Below, piece by piece: positions 1-9,567 of a stretch of DNA of 64,000 bases. The stretch's first letter is position 1. Each line of letters begins with the position of its first letter. Both the position numbers and the translations under genes were made by a program. The stretch spans positions 2,046,001 to 2,110,000 of the forward strand of contig CAVTVA010000003.1 of the NCBI GenBank assembly GCA_963738185.1. Direction: 5' to 3'. The DNA is from AP-15 sp963738185 (GTDB lineage Bacteria > Pseudomonadota > Alphaproteobacteria > ATCC43930 > CGMCC-115725). The notes below the pieces were generated by a model. It searched no databases. It was not told the DNA's origin and saw only the letters and a list, made by a program, of their open reading frames with translations.

Positions 1-741
1 GTCTGCTCGCTGTTCCCAAAGAACTTCGTCGGGGTGGCAATGCTGCCGCAGAGCGCGCGCGTCCCGCCGCAGAATTGCCTTCGCGAGATCGAGCGCTGCG
101 TCAACGAATACGGCTTTGTCGGCGTCAACCTGAATCCCGATCCGTCGGGCGGGCATTGGCAGGACCCGCCGCTGTCGGACCGCTACTGGTATCCGGTCTA
201 CGAGAAGATGGTGGAGCACGACATCCCCGCCATGATCCACGTCAGCGCCGCATGCAACCCTGCGTATCATACGACCGGCTCGCACTATCTCAACGGCGAC
301 ACGGTCGGCTTCAACCAGCTGATGATTTCGTCGGTGTTCAAGGATTTCCCGACCATCAAATTCATTATTCCGCACGGCGGCGGCGCCGTGCCATACCATT
401 GGGGCCGCTTCCGCGGTTTGGCGCAGGACGCCAAGCTCGGGCTCCTGTCCGACCTGGTGCTGAACAACATATTCTTCGACACTTGCGTCTATCACCTGCC
501 CGGCCAGGAACTGCTGGCCAAGGTCATCCCGGCCGACAACATCCTGTTCGCTTCGGAAATGATCGGCGCGGTTCGCGGCATCGATCCGCAAACGGGTCAC
601 CACTACGACGACACCAAGCGCTACATCGACCAGCTGCCACTGCCGGTCGCGGATAAGGCGAAGATTTTCGAGGGCAATGCGCGCCGCGTCTACGGCCGCC
701 TGTCTCGGATCATCGAGAAACAGTCTGCGAGAGCCGTCTGA
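1..741 (+). CDS. ligJ: 4-oxalomesaconate hydratase-like amidohydrolase (5' end missing)
   Basis: The reading frame is open from base 1, so the start lies upstream of the window; 246 C-terminal residues are visible. The protein belongs to the amidohydrolase (COG2159) family and closely resembles LigJ, which hydrates 4-oxalomesaconate in the protocatechuate/gallate 4,5-cleavage pathway in the cytoplasm. Visible signatures are NLNPDPSGG, the metal-site-like MIHVSAACN, IIPHGGGAVPYHWGRF, the FFDTCVYH stretch and FASEMIGAVRGIDPQTG near the C-terminus. The assignment fits the LigB-type dioxygenase operon 9 kb away, although they are not adjacent. The gene is convergent with pleD, whose extended reading frame runs 32 bases into its 3' end. 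Related ACMSD-type decarboxylases share the fold, but the PSGGHW and SEMIGAVRG signatures favour the hydratase. Confidence 0.85.
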   Translation, partial: VCSLFPKNFVGVAMLPQSARVPPQNCLREIERCVNEYGFVGVNLNPDPSGGHWQDPPLSDRYWYPVYEKMVEHDIPAMIHVSAACNPAYHTTGSHYLNGDTVGFNQLMISSVFKDFPTIKFIIPHGGGAVPYHWGRFRGLAQDAKLGLLSDLVLNNIFFDTCVYHLPGQELLAKVIPADNILFASEMIGAVRGIDPQTGHHYDDTKRYIDQLPLPVADKAKIFEGNARRVYGRLSRIIEKQSARAV

Positions 742-2362
742 GGGGGTGTTTGATGGGGCCGGCCCGAGGAGGCCGCAGCGGTGCTGCGGCTTCGTGGTCT
801 GTCCCGCACAGCCGGTGCATCGCTCGGCCTGCAAGGGGCCTTAACGCCACGAGATAAGAAAGCGCAGCCTGCGCACTTAGGCCCGCTACAAGGCAAGGCC
901 CTTGCTGCCCGTCGTGGTTCCGGCGGCAGACCGCGAACCGACCGTTGCAGCCGGATCGGCGCGCGCCGGCGACGGTTCGCCTGCCATTTGAGCCCCTCGG
1001 ATCCGGAGCGCGGACGATGACCCGATCCCGCCCCGCTGCCTTCGCTTGGTAGAGAGCGTCGTCGGCCCGCTTGAGCAGCCGATCGCGGTCTTCTCCGCCG
1101 GCGGTGGCGACGGTCGCGCCGATGCTGATGGTGATGCGCAGGCTCGGCCCGCCCGCACGGCCCACGAACGGGCTGGCGGCAACCGCAAGGCGCAGCCGCT
1201 CGGCTACCGCGGCGGCAATCGCCGGACCGGTCTCGGGCATCACCACGACAAACTCCTCGCCGCCGATGCGGGCGACCAGATCGACGCTGCGCACGGTGTT
1301 CAGCGTGCGCGCCGCAACCTCGCGCAGCACGTCGTCACCGGCGGCGTGTCCGTAGCTGTCGTTGACCTGCTTGAAATGATCGATGTCAAACAGCAGCAGC
1401 GCCGCACCCACCCCGTCACGGTTGACCCGCCCGATCAGCTCGTCGAGATGGGCAAACAGATAGCGGCGGTTATAGAGTCCGGTCAGCTCGTCGGTCAGCG
1501 CCAGCGAGAGGCTGCGGCGATAATTCTCGTTCAAACGGTCCTGCAGCCGTTTGCGCCGAATCTGGATCGCGGTCCGCGCCAACAGCTCATTGCGGTCCAC
1601 CGGCCGGATCAGATAGTCGTTGGCGCCCAGATCGAGGCCCTTGGCGAGGCGCGGCAGGTCAGGGTCCGCGGCGATCAGCAAAATCGGCAGCTGACGAAAC
1701 ACCTCGTGTCCACGCCATTGCGTGACCAGGCGCAGCGGATCGCCGTCGGGTATGGTCAGGCTGGCGATTACCAGCTCGGTTTCGGCATCGACGCTCGCCT
1801 GCGCCTCGGCGCCACTGCGAGCGATGGTCACCTGGTGGGCAATCGCCAACGCCTCCGCCATTTTGGCCGCGGCGAACGCATCTTCCTCAACGATCAGGAT
1901 GCGCGCCGGTCCGCCCTCCGCCGCGGCCATGTCCGGGCGCCCGCCAAAACGCCCGCAGATCTCGTCGCGCAGCCGCCATTCCTCCATCATCCGCTTGAGC
2001 CGAACCAACGAGCGCACCCGCGCGAACAGCGCGATGTCGCTGACCGGCTTGGTCAAAAAATCGTCGGCCCCGGCCTCGAGGCCGCGCAGCCGGTTGGCGG
2101 CATCGGACAGCGCCGTGACCATGACGACCGGAAGATCGGCGGTCCGCGGGCTGGCCTTCAACCGGCGGCAGACCTCGAACCCGTCCATGCGCGGCATCAT
2201 CACATCGAGCAGGATCACGTCCGGCAGCTCGGCAGCGGCGACCTCCAGGGCGGAGCGCCCGTTGCGGGCCGCCAGCACCTCGAAATACTCGCTGGAAAGC
2301 TTCGCTTCCAGCAGCTTTACGTTGATCTCGACATCATCGACGACCAGCACCCGTCCAGACAT
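710..2362 (-). CDS. pleD: PleD-type response regulator / diguanylate cyclase
   Basis: REC-REC-GGDEF architecture of PleD, which makes cyclic-di-GMP when phosphorylated and acts in cell-cycle and motile-to-sessile control in alphaproteobacteria. REC1 (about residues 4-118) has the phospho-acceptor D53 in LLDVMMPRMDG. REC2 (about 152-270) lacks a clear acceptor aspartate, as expected for the adaptor receiver. The GGDEF domain (about 285-450) has an intact GGEEF signature at 367-371 and an RxxD inhibitory site (RSVD, 358-361), so it should be active and feedback-inhibited. It lies 14 bases downstream of divK and is probably co-transcribed. Oddity: family members end near residue 455, but this frame continues for about 95 low-complexity Arg/Ala-rich residues and overlaps the convergent upstream gene, suggesting a lost stop or a frame error near the 3' end. 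Confidence 0.93.
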   Translation of the reverse strand: MSGRVLVVDDVEINVKLLEAKLSSEYFEVLAARNGRSALEVAAAELPDVILLDVMMPRMDGFEVCRRLKASPRTADLPVVMVTALSDAANRLRGLEAGADDFLTKPVSDIALFARVRSLVRLKRMMEEWRLRDEICGRFGGRPDMAAAEGGPARILIVEEDAFAAAKMAEALAIAHQVTIARSGAEAQASVDAETELVIASLTIPDGDPLRLVTQWRGHEVFRQLPILLIAADPDLPRLAKGLDLGANDYLIRPVDRNELLARTAIQIRRKRLQDRLNENYRRSLSLALTDELTGLYNRRYLFAHLDELIGRVNRDGVGAALLLFDIDHFKQVNDSYGHAAGDDVLREVAARTLNTVRSVDLVARIGGEEFVVVMPETGPAIAAAVAERLRLAVAASPFVGRAGGPSLRITISIGATVATAGGEDRDRLLKRADDALYQAKAAGRDRVIVRAPDPRGSNGRRTVAGARRSGCNGRFAVCRRNHDGQQGPCLVAGLSAQAALSYLVALRPLAGRAMHRLCGTDHEAAAPLRPPRAGPIKHPLRRLSQTVSR

Positions 2363-2376
2363 CGACTATCCTCACG

Positions 2377-2808
2377 CTAAACGGTCGGCGAACCCGCGCC
2401 CGAGAGAAACCGCTCGATCGTCTGCAGGAAGCTGTTCACCGAAATCGGCTTGGCGATGTAATCCTCGCAGCCGCCATCGCACATCTTCTCCCTGTCCCCC
2501 TTCATGGCAAAGGCGGTCACGGCAATGACCGGGATCATCCTCAGGCTCGCATCTTCCTTGATCCATCGGGTGACCTCGAGGCCCGAAACTTCCGGGAGCT
2601 GAATATCCATCAGGATCAAGTCGGGGCGATGCTGACGGGCCAGCGCCAACGCTTCGACCCCGTTCCTGGTCTGCAGCGTATCATAGCCGTGCGCTGCAAG
2701 CAGATCGTTGAACAATTTCATGTTAAGATCATTGTCCTCGACGATCAATATCTTACGCCGGGGTGGGCGGTGGCTGCCCATTTCCGGTATCGGGAATTCG
2801 AGGTTCAT
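2377..2808 (-). CDS. divK: Single-domain response regulator DivK
   Basis: A 143-residue single receiver domain. The segment KILIVEDNDLNMKLFNDLLA, the phospho-acceptor in LILMDIQLPEVSG, the switch residues in PVIAVTAFAMKGD and the final GCEDYIAKPIS match DivK, the essential cell-fate regulator of alphaproteobacteria that acts with the PleC/DivJ kinases. It forms the classic divK-pleD pair with the next gene (14-base gap). The start was placed at the methionine of MNLEFP; a methionine nine codons further in (2781) is equally possible, and family members usually start only a few residues before KILIVED. The longer frame back to 2865 adds unrelated sequence. Confidence 0.92.
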   Translation of the reverse strand: MNLEFPIPEMGSHRPPRRKILIVEDNDLNMKLFNDLLAAHGYDTLQTRNGVEALALARQHRPDLILMDIQLPEVSGLEVTRWIKEDASLRMIPVIAVTAFAMKGDREKMCDGGCEDYIAKPISVNSFLQTIERFLSGAGSPTV

Positions 2809-2987
2809 GCCGTGCCGGTCTCGCATAACATGCTTGGATGCCGAGGAAGGCGCCGGTCGCTCCAAAGAGCTGGTCGGCTACCGCTGGTCCCGCGGCGGGT
2901 CTGCTGGCTGCTTTTAGCGGCTCGGGTTTAAGAATTGATGAGTGCCCGCCACAGGATCTGTTCCATCCAGGCGAAAAGTTGGCGCCA

Positions 2988-3938
2988 GTGACCTCCCGTT
3001 TCCGCATCGGCATCGATCTCGGCGGCACCAAGACGGAGGGTGTCGCACTCGACGCTGCGGGGTCGGTGCGCGCTCGCAGGAGGCTCGACACCCCGGTGGG
3101 GGACTATTCGGGGACCATCGCCATGATTGTCGCCATCGTCGCCGCGGTCGAGCAGCAGATCGGCCAGGGCGCGTCGGTCGGCGTCGGCATGCCGGGCGCG
3201 ATCTCCCCGGCCACCGGGCTCGTCAAGAATGCAAATTCCACCTGGCTGAACGGCCGCCCGCTGCAGCACGACCTCGAGGCGGCGCTGGGGCGCCCGGTCC
3301 GCCTGGCCAACGACGCCAATTGCTTTGCCCTTTCCGAAGCGGTTGACGGCGCCGCCGCAGGCGCCCGAACCGTCTTTGGCGCAATCCTCGGCACCGGCGT
3401 CGGCGGCGGTATCGCGATCGGCGGACGGATTCTCGCCGGCGCCAACGCGATCGCCGGCGAGTGGGGCCACAATCCGCTGGCATGGCCGGCACCGGATGAG
3501 GTGCCGGGGCCGCCCTGCTGGTGCGGCCGCAGGGGCTGCATCGAGACCTTTCTGTCGGGCCCCGGTCTGGCCGCCGACCATCGCCGCCATACCGGGCAAA
3601 GCCTCGATCCGCCGGCGATCGTGGACGCAGCCGGGCGCGGCGACCCCGCTTGCAGCGCGAGCCTGGTGCGATACAGCGATCGGCTGGCCCGTGGCCTCGC
3701 CAGCGTCATAAACCTGATCGACCCGGATGCGATCGTTCTCGGCGGCGGGCTTTCGGCGATCGCGGCGCTCTATGACGAGGTTCCGCGACGGTGGGCGCGC
3801 TACGTCTTCTCCGACCGGCTCGCAACTCGCCTGCTGGCTCCGGTGCATGGCGCCTCGAGCGGGGTGCGTGGCGCCGCCTGGCTGTGGCCGCCCGAGGCGG
3901 GGCCAGGCGAGGCAGGGCCGGAGGGGGCCGCCGGGTGA
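2988..3938 (+). CDS. ROK-family sugar kinase
   Basis: ROK (repressor/ORF/kinase) family sugar kinase without the N-terminal DNA-binding domain, so probably a soluble fructokinase or N-acetylglucosamine/glucose kinase acting in the cytoplasm. The ATP phosphate-binding motif IGIDLGGTKTEG sits at the extreme N-terminus, the substrate region includes GMPGAIS and LANDANCFALSEA, a glycine-rich ILGTGVGGGI follows, and the ROK zinc-binding signature GEWGHNPL...CWCGRRGCIE is complete. A GTG at 2988 places the start six codons before IGIDLGG; an in-frame ATG at 2838 would add 50 residues with no homology. The sugar cannot be fixed from sequence. The stop overlaps the presumed GTG start of dinB (GTGA), indicating translational coupling. 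Confidence 0.87.
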   Translation: MTSRFRIGIDLGGTKTEGVALDAAGSVRARRRLDTPVGDYSGTIAMIVAIVAAVEQQIGQGASVGVGMPGAISPATGLVKNANSTWLNGRPLQHDLEAALGRPVRLANDANCFALSEAVDGAAAGARTVFGAILGTGVGGGIAIGGRILAGANAIAGEWGHNPLAWPAPDEVPGPPCWCGRRGCIETFLSGPGLAADHRRHTGQSLDPPAIVDAAGRGDPACSASLVRYSDRLARGLASVINLIDPDAIVLGGGLSAIAALYDEVPRRWARYVFSDRLATRLLAPVHGASSGVRGAAWLWPPEAGPGEAGPEGAAG

Positions 3939-5258
3939 CGACGCTGTGCCGCGACTGCCGCGAGCTCGTCGAGCCGCGCCCCGGCCGGCGCACGTTGCCG
4001 GCGCTGCGGATCGCCGCGCCTTGTCAGCCATCCGGGGCTCGGGCAACTGAACATCGCCCATGTCGATTGCGACGCGTTTTACGCGACGATCGAAAAGTGC
4101 CGGCAGCCGGCGCTTGCCGATCGCCCGGTCATCGTCGGCGGCGGTGCGCGCGGGGTCGTGCTCGCCTGCTGCTATGTGGCGCGGCTCTACGGCGTGCGCT
4201 CGGCGATGCCGATGTTCAAAGCGCTGGCCGCCTGCCCTGACGCCGTGGTGATCCGCCCCGACATGGCGAAATACCGCGAGGTTGGCCGCGCGGTGCGCGC
4301 CGAGATGCGCAAGCTGACCCCGCTGGTCGAGCCGTTGTCGATCGACGAGGCGTTTCTCGATCTTTCCGGCACGCAGATGCTGCACGGCGCTGCACCGGCG
4401 CAGCTCCTCGCCGGGCTGGCGCGTGCGGTCGAGGCCGGTTTCGGCATCACCCTCTCGATCGGCCTGAGCGACAGCAAATTTCTCGCCAAGGTCGCCTCCG
4501 ACCTCGACAAGCCGCGCGGCTTCGCGGTGCTGAGCCGGGCCGACGCACGGGCTTTTTTCGCCGACAAGCCGGTGTCCTTGCTATGGGGCGTGGGTGCTGC
4601 GCTGCAGCGCCGGCTCGCCGCCGACGGGATCACCCTGGTCGGCCAACTGGCGGCACTCGGCGCGCGCGAGCTCGCGGCGCGCTATGGGCGGGTCGGCGCG
4701 CGGCTCGCCGCCCTCGCCGAAGGCGCCGACGCCCGCGCCGTCTTGGCCCATTCGCCGGCGCGCTCGATCTCGGCGGAGACGACCTTGGCGCATGACGAGG
4801 CCGATGCGGAAACCCTGGCGCGCATCCTGTGGCCGCTGTGCGAGCGCGTCTCGGCACATCTGAAAGAAGCCTCGCTCGCCGCCGGCGGGATCGCCGTCAA
4901 ACTGAAGTCCAGCGATTTCCAGCTGCGCACCCGGTCGCGCCGTCTACGCGATCCGACCCAGCTCGCCGCGACCCTCTATCGCAGCGCCCTGCCGCTGCTT
5001 GCCGGCGAAGCCGACGGGAGTGTGCGATTCCGCCTGGTCGGGGTCGGCGCGGAGGCCCTCGTCGATGCCAGCGGAGCCGATTTGCCGACCTTGTTCGATG
5101 CCGATTTCGGCCGGTCGCGGCGGCTCGAGCAGGCGATCGACGATTTGCGCGGGCGCCTCGGCGGCAGCGCCGTGCGACACGGCCGCGATCTCCATGCCCA
5201 AGCCTCGGGCCCGGCGGCGGAGATTGCCCCCGGTCACGACCGCCGCGACCGGGACTAA
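3935..5258 (+). CDS. dinB: DNA polymerase IV with N-terminal zinc ribbon, one frame break
   Basis: Y-family translesion polymerase. The catalytic DCDAFYA, the RPVIVGG stretch and SIDEAFLDLSG are present, followed by the helix-hairpin-helix and little-finger regions (AAGGIAVKLKSSDF, RRLRDPTQ). Several Rhodospirillales DinB proteins begin with a small Cys4 ribbon before the polymerase. Here the first half, CRDC, is read from GTG 3935, while the second half, CRRCGSPRLVSHPGL, and all the polymerase are one frame later, implying one extra base near 3985. No usable start codon lies in the polymerase frame before the catalytic aspartate, so the break would silence the gene if real. The first later start, GTG 4158, would delete the active site. 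It is probably coupled to the ROK gene by a 4-base overlap. Confidence 0.85.
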
Positions 5259-5490
5259 GCCCGGTCCGCATCGCGCAGTCGGCGGAACCGCAGCATGGCC
5301 GCCGCCGTTGCCCGCCGATGATGGCGGGGTCTTCAGAAAAATCGCCGGGACAAAAACCGAGCGGTTGCGGCGCCCCGGCTGGGGCCGACAATCCTCGCGC
5401 GAATAGGCGAGTGGAACGGACGCCGCCGCCGCGATCGGACCGTCGGTGCGCGGCAGACCGGACGCAGTCGCCGTGACCGCTGACGGCGGC

Positions 5491-6699
5491 ATGGAGCCGC
5501 CATCCGGGCAAAGCCGGCGCGGGCTCGATTGGCTGAACTTCTTCATGTCGGACGTGCAGGAGGGGTTTGGCTCGTTCGTTTCGTTCTACCTCGCTGATCT
5601 CGGCTGGTCGAAGGAGGCGGTCGGCTTCGTCCTGACCGCCGGCGGCCTTGCCGGCGTGGCGAGCCAGATCCCGGCCGGCGCGCTGGTCGATGCGATGCCG
5701 GCAAAGCGGGCGCTGGTGGCGATCGGCATCGCGATGATCGTCGGCGCGGCACTGCTGCTGGCGCTGTGGCCGAGCTTTATCCCGGTCTTTTTCGCCGAAG
5801 TGCTGCACGGCGTCACCGGCGGCATCATCGGCCCGGCGATCGCGGCGATCAGCCTTGGCCTAGTCGGCCGCCGCGCGATGTCCGGACGCGTGGGGCGCAA
5901 CCACCGCTTCGATGCCGCCGGCAACGCCATCACCGCGGCGCTGCTGGGCGTCGCTGGCGCCTATCTCGCCAAGCGCACGATCTTTCTCGGCGCTGGGGCG
6001 CTGACCATCCCGACCTTGATCGCGCTCGGCCATATCCGCAGCGCCGAGATCGACTACGGTCGCGCGCGCAACGCCGCCGACCGAAACCAGCCGCGCAACG
6101 TCCAGCGCATCTCGCTGGTGCTGCGCAATCATCCGCTGCTGATCTACGCCGGCTGCGCGGTGCTGTTCCGGTTTGCTGACGCCTCGATGCTGCCGATCGT
6201 CAGCGAGAACCTGGGAGCCGGCCACGGCGGCCTCTCCGCGCTGTTCCTGTCCGCGCTGATCGTCGTTCCGCAGATCGTCGTGGCGATTCTGGCACCTTGG
6301 GTCGGCCATTATGCTGAAATCTGGGGTCGCAAGCCGCTGCTGCTGATCGGCTTTGGCGTCGAGCCGATCCGCGGCGTGCTGATCATGCTGGCGCCAAATT
6401 CGCTTTTTCTGGTGGGGGTTCAGGTGCTCGACGGCATCAGCGGGGCGATCGTCACGGTGCTGGCGGTGCTGATCGTCACCGACCTGACAACCGGCACCGG
6501 CCGTTTCAACATGGCCCGCGGCTTTGTCGGCATGCTGACCGGGGCTGCCGCGGCACTCAGCACCACGGCCACCGGCTTTATCGTCCAGGGGTTCGGGCGC
6601 TGGGCGGTGTTCCTGACGATGGCCGGCATCGCTGCCGCGGCGACTCTCTTCGTATGGCTGTTCCTGCCGGAGACCAAACCCCAGCAATATCTCGATTGA
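5491..6699 (+). CDS. MFS transporter
   Basis: About 402 residues with the pattern of twelve hydrophobic segments typical of the major facilitator superfamily; an inner-membrane secondary transporter. The N-terminal part, GLDWLNFFMSDVQEGFGSF, and the loop PAGALVDAMPAKRAL resemble the conserved loop 2-3 region, with a second-half equivalent at HYAEIWGRKPLL. The C-terminus, LPETKPQQYLD, is typical of the family. No substrate can be inferred; similar proteins are annotated as putative drug or metabolite exporters. The start is uncertain: GTG 5446, GTG 5473 and ATG 5491 are all in frame, and the last was chosen because conserved sequence begins shortly after it. The 187 bases between dinB and this gene show no further gene. 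Confidence 0.85.
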   Translation: MEPPSGQSRRGLDWLNFFMSDVQEGFGSFVSFYLADLGWSKEAVGFVLTAGGLAGVASQIPAGALVDAMPAKRALVAIGIAMIVGAALLLALWPSFIPVFFAEVLHGVTGGIIGPAIAAISLGLVGRRAMSGRVGRNHRFDAAGNAITAALLGVAGAYLAKRTIFLGAGALTIPTLIALGHIRSAEIDYGRARNAADRNQPRNVQRISLVLRNHPLLIYAGCAVLFRFADASMLPIVSENLGAGHGGLSALFLSALIVVPQIVVAILAPWVGHYAEIWGRKPLLLIGFGVEPIRGVLIMLAPNSLFLVGVQVLDGISGAIVTVLAVLIVTDLTTGTGRFNMARGFVGMLTGAAAALSTTATGFIVQGFGRWAVFLTMAGIAAAATLFVWLFLPETKPQQYLD

Positions 6700-6824
6700 G
6701 GCGGCACGACGAAGCGCTACCCGATAGACGAGGCACTTTTGGCGGGCAGGCAGACGCACATTGCTGTCGCCAGACGGATCGGCGCGTATAGTGATGCGAT
6801 ACGGCTCACGCGAGGAGGGCGATC

Positions 6825-7721
6825 ATGGCCAATGACAAGATGATGGCGCAAATCTCCGGACAGGGCGGCTTTATCGCGGCACTCGACCAGAGCGGCGGCT
6901 CGACGCCCGGCGCGCTGCGGCTCTACGGCATACCGGACAGCGCCTATAGCGGCGACGCTGAAATGTTCAAGCTGATGCACGAGATGCGGGTGCGCATCAT
7001 GACGGCGCCGGCCTTCACCGGCGCCAAGGTCATCGCGACGATCCTGTTCGAAGGCACGATGGACGGCGAGGTGCGGGGACAGCCGACCCCGACCTTCTTG
7101 TGGGAGGAGCGGAGCGTCATCCCGTTTGTCAAGGTCGACAAAGGGCTCCAGCCCGAGGCCGATGGCGTCAGCCTGATGCGGCCGATGCCGGAGCTCGATG
7201 CTCTGCTCATGCGGGCGGTGAAGCTCGGCGTCTTTGGCACCAAGATGCGCTCGGTCATCAATCTTGCCTCGAAGAACGGCATCGCCGCCATTGTGGCGCA
7301 GCAGTTCGAGGTGGCGGCGCGGATCGCCGAGCATGGGCTGATGCCGATCCTCGAGCCGGAAGTCTCGATCAAGAGCCCGGACAAAGCTGGTGCGGAAGCG
7401 ATCCTGCTGGCGGAATTGAAGAAGCATCTCGACGCGCTGCCGGCTGGCCGCCGAGTGATGCTGAAGCTGACGCTGCCGGATGTCCCCGACCTTTACGCGC
7501 CGCTGGTGAAGCACGAGCGCATCGCCCGTGTCGTGGCGCTTTCAGGCGGCTACACGCGCGCCGACGCCTGCCAGCGCCTCGCCGCCAACCACGGCATGAT
7601 CGCGAGCTTTTCGCGGGCGCTCGCCGAAGGCCTCACGCGCTCGATGAGCGACGCCGAGTTCAACGCGGCCCTGGCCAAATCCATCGACGAGATCTACCGC
7701 GCCTCAACCGTCAAGGTTTGA
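6825..7721 (+). CDS. fda: Class I fructose-bisphosphate aldolase
   Basis: A 298-residue Schiff-base (class I) fructose-1,6-bisphosphate aldolase of the short bacterial type, cleaving FBP to DHAP and glyceraldehyde-3-phosphate in glycolysis and gluconeogenesis. Family signatures are AALDQSGGSTPGAL at the N-terminus, ILFEGTMDGEV, FVKVDKGL, FGTKMRSVIN, MPILEPEVSIKS, VMLKLTLPD (candidate Schiff-base lysine) and the phosphate-binding ALSGGYTRADA near the C-terminus. A strong GAGGAGG ribosome-binding site precedes ATG 6825. The gene appears monocistronic. With pgk 13 kb away it is a second central-carbon gene of the window. Confidence in the family is high; the symbol is by analogy. Confidence 0.92.
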   Translation: MANDKMMAQISGQGGFIAALDQSGGSTPGALRLYGIPDSAYSGDAEMFKLMHEMRVRIMTAPAFTGAKVIATILFEGTMDGEVRGQPTPTFLWEERSVIPFVKVDKGLQPEADGVSLMRPMPELDALLMRAVKLGVFGTKMRSVINLASKNGIAAIVAQQFEVAARIAEHGLMPILEPEVSIKSPDKAGAEAILLAELKKHLDALPAGRRVMLKLTLPDVPDLYAPLVKHERIARVVALSGGYTRADACQRLAANHGMIASFSRALAEGLTRSMSDAEFNAALAKSIDEIYRASTVKV

Positions 7722-7745
7722 GCCTGGCGCTGAGGCAGGAATGCT

Positions 7746-8225
7746 TCACCGGACAGTACGGATAGCGGTTTCGCCGATTTCAATAATCATCCGCTTATCG
7801 GTGGCCGACTGAGCTGTTCGCCATTCGTGCTCGATCAACGAGAGGGCGGCCTCCATCCGGGGGGCCGCCTGCGGCTCCCGACATTTGAAGCCGACCCGGC
7901 TTAGCGCGCGAAATCGTCTTCGTCCGACGCCAATCCTCGGAGCCAGCGCCATCAAGCGGCGGTGTTTGCCTCAAATTCCAGTGCTGCCTCGACATCCTCG
8001 GGCGTAAGGTCCGGATACTATACCCGGCATCTCTGAAGCGCTTAATCGCTGCGTCGGAATTCGTGTCCCAGCGACGGCCGGGGCGTTGTGGCTGACGAAA
8101 CGGTTGCGGGAAATTTGGCCGACCTTCTCCTCCGGACGCCGGATCAGGCTCGCAACATCTCTTTCGGTATCGGCGAACACCGTGCCGAGAGCTACGCTCG
8201 GTAGAACGTATTGCGTTCCGACCAT
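7746..8225 (-). pseudogene. Decayed DUF433 / DUF5615-like toxin-antitoxin pair
   Basis: Read on the minus strand from about 8225, the frame gives a DUF433-like protein (COG2442) with the motif FVSHNAPAVAGTRIPT. The expected continuation (AIKRFRDAGYSI, then LTPEDVEAALEFEANTAA and a stop at about 7952) is found only by switching frame twice between 8050 and 7990. Immediately downstream, the 69-codon frame ending at 7746 gives EPQAAPRMEAALSLIEHEW...MIIEIGETAIRTVR, which resembles the C-terminal end of DUF5615-type predicted toxins; its N-terminal part is missing. DUF433 and DUF5615 are commonly neighbours and predicted to form a toxin-antitoxin pair. The locus therefore looks like a truncated, inactivated remnant. 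Family names are from memory of motifs, so moderately confident. Confidence 0.55.
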
Positions 8226-8251
8226 CTCACGCAGGCGGACGATCAGTCGAG

Positions 8252-9560
8252 CTATTCCGCGGCTTGCGCGAGGGGGCGCAGCGCCGCGCGCAGCTGCGCT
8301 TCGTAGGCGTCGCGCCAGGCGATATTTTCGTCGGCCAGAAAATCGCCGCTGCGCACCTCGAGAGCGACCTCCGGGTTGTCGACGCCGGGCGGCACCGCGC
8401 CTTTTTTGAGGGCGCGGGCGGCGCGTAACAGGCGGCGGCGGGTGCGGGTGATCATCCGGTCGCTCGGCCCCAGATGCTCGAAATCATGGTCGGTGATGGC
8501 CCCCATGCTTTCGGTCACCGCCTGGTCCTGCGCCTGGATGCCGGTGATGCCGGTGTAGATGCCACCGTTCTTCTGCGCCTCGCGGTCAACCAACCAGTCG
8601 TTCGCCTGCGTTGCCGGCGAGCCGCCAGCGGCCATACCAGTCGGTCGTGTTCGGCACAAAATCCATCGTCAATTTCGAGCCAGGCAATACCCGGCTGTTG
8701 CTGAGCGCCGCGCGCGAGGCGGGCAGGCCCTTCCACGACAGGCTGACAAACATCGTGTGGGTGTCGTCCATCGGGACCCAGCCGCGGCTGTTGACCCGGT
8801 CGAACGCGCCCTGCGGCGTCTGCGTCCAGAATGGAAACAGGAAATTGGCAAAGCGCCAATAGGTCTGCCCCGCCTCGGCCGGGCGATAGGCCGCGTACAT
8901 CGTGCCCCAATCGGTGTCGGCGACATGATATTCGGGCGCCCGGTTAGCGACCGTCCAGCGGATCAGATTGTCGGCGGCGAGGTCGGCCGCATCGACCGAG
9001 CCCGCATGCAGAAAGCCGAAATGCGAGGTGTCGATATCGCCTTCGAGCGCCTGCAGCCAGTTGCACTCGCGCTGCGCGAAGGTGACTTGCAATTCGCTCT
9101 CGGGCAGCAGCGAGGCCTCGATCATCGGCAATGGCGGAGCCTCGGCGCGCGCCCCCATATAGACCCATACGAGACCGTTGCGCTCGGTCACCCGATAGGC
9201 CTTGGCCCTGACCTTGTCCTTGTAGTCGTGGTGCGGCGGCGCGTTCGGCATGTCTACGCAGCTGCCCTCCGCATCGAACTTCCAGCCGTGATAGACGCAG
9301 CGGATGCCGCCCGCCTCGTTGCGGCCGAGAAACAGCGACGCGCAGCGGTGCGGGCAGCGATGGTCCATGACCCCGACCCGGCCGGAGCTGTCGCGGAACG
9401 CGATCAGCCGCTCGCCGAGCAGCATCAGGCGCATCGGCGCGCCGTCGCGCTCCAATTCCGACGACATCGCCGCCGGCAGCCAGTATTGCCGCATCAATTC
9501 GCCCATCGCCGTGCCGGGGCCGACGCGGACCAGATCCTCGCGATCCTTCTGCTTGCTCAT
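8252..9560 (-). CDS. Rieske non-heme iron oxygenase alpha subunit, one frame break
   Basis: Aromatic ring-hydroxylating or O-demethylating oxygenase, phthalate 4,5-dioxygenase-like. Near the N-terminus the Rieske [2Fe-2S] ligands are intact (CPHR, then CVYHGW about 18 residues later). The mononuclear iron site follows as GDIDTSHFGFLH. At about position 8600 the frame stops in LAGNAGERLVG, while the family C-terminus (NDWLVDREAQKNGGIYTG, ITDHDFEHLGPSDRMI) continues in the next frame to 8252; one extra base explains this. The start is the methionine of MSKQKDRED, 7 bases after the stop of the LigB-type dioxygenase, so the two are an operon. A separate ferredoxin reductase would be needed; none is seen nearby. 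A methoxy-aromatic or aromatic acid is a plausible substrate, by inference only. Confidence 0.85.
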
Positions 9561-9567
9561 CGCAACC

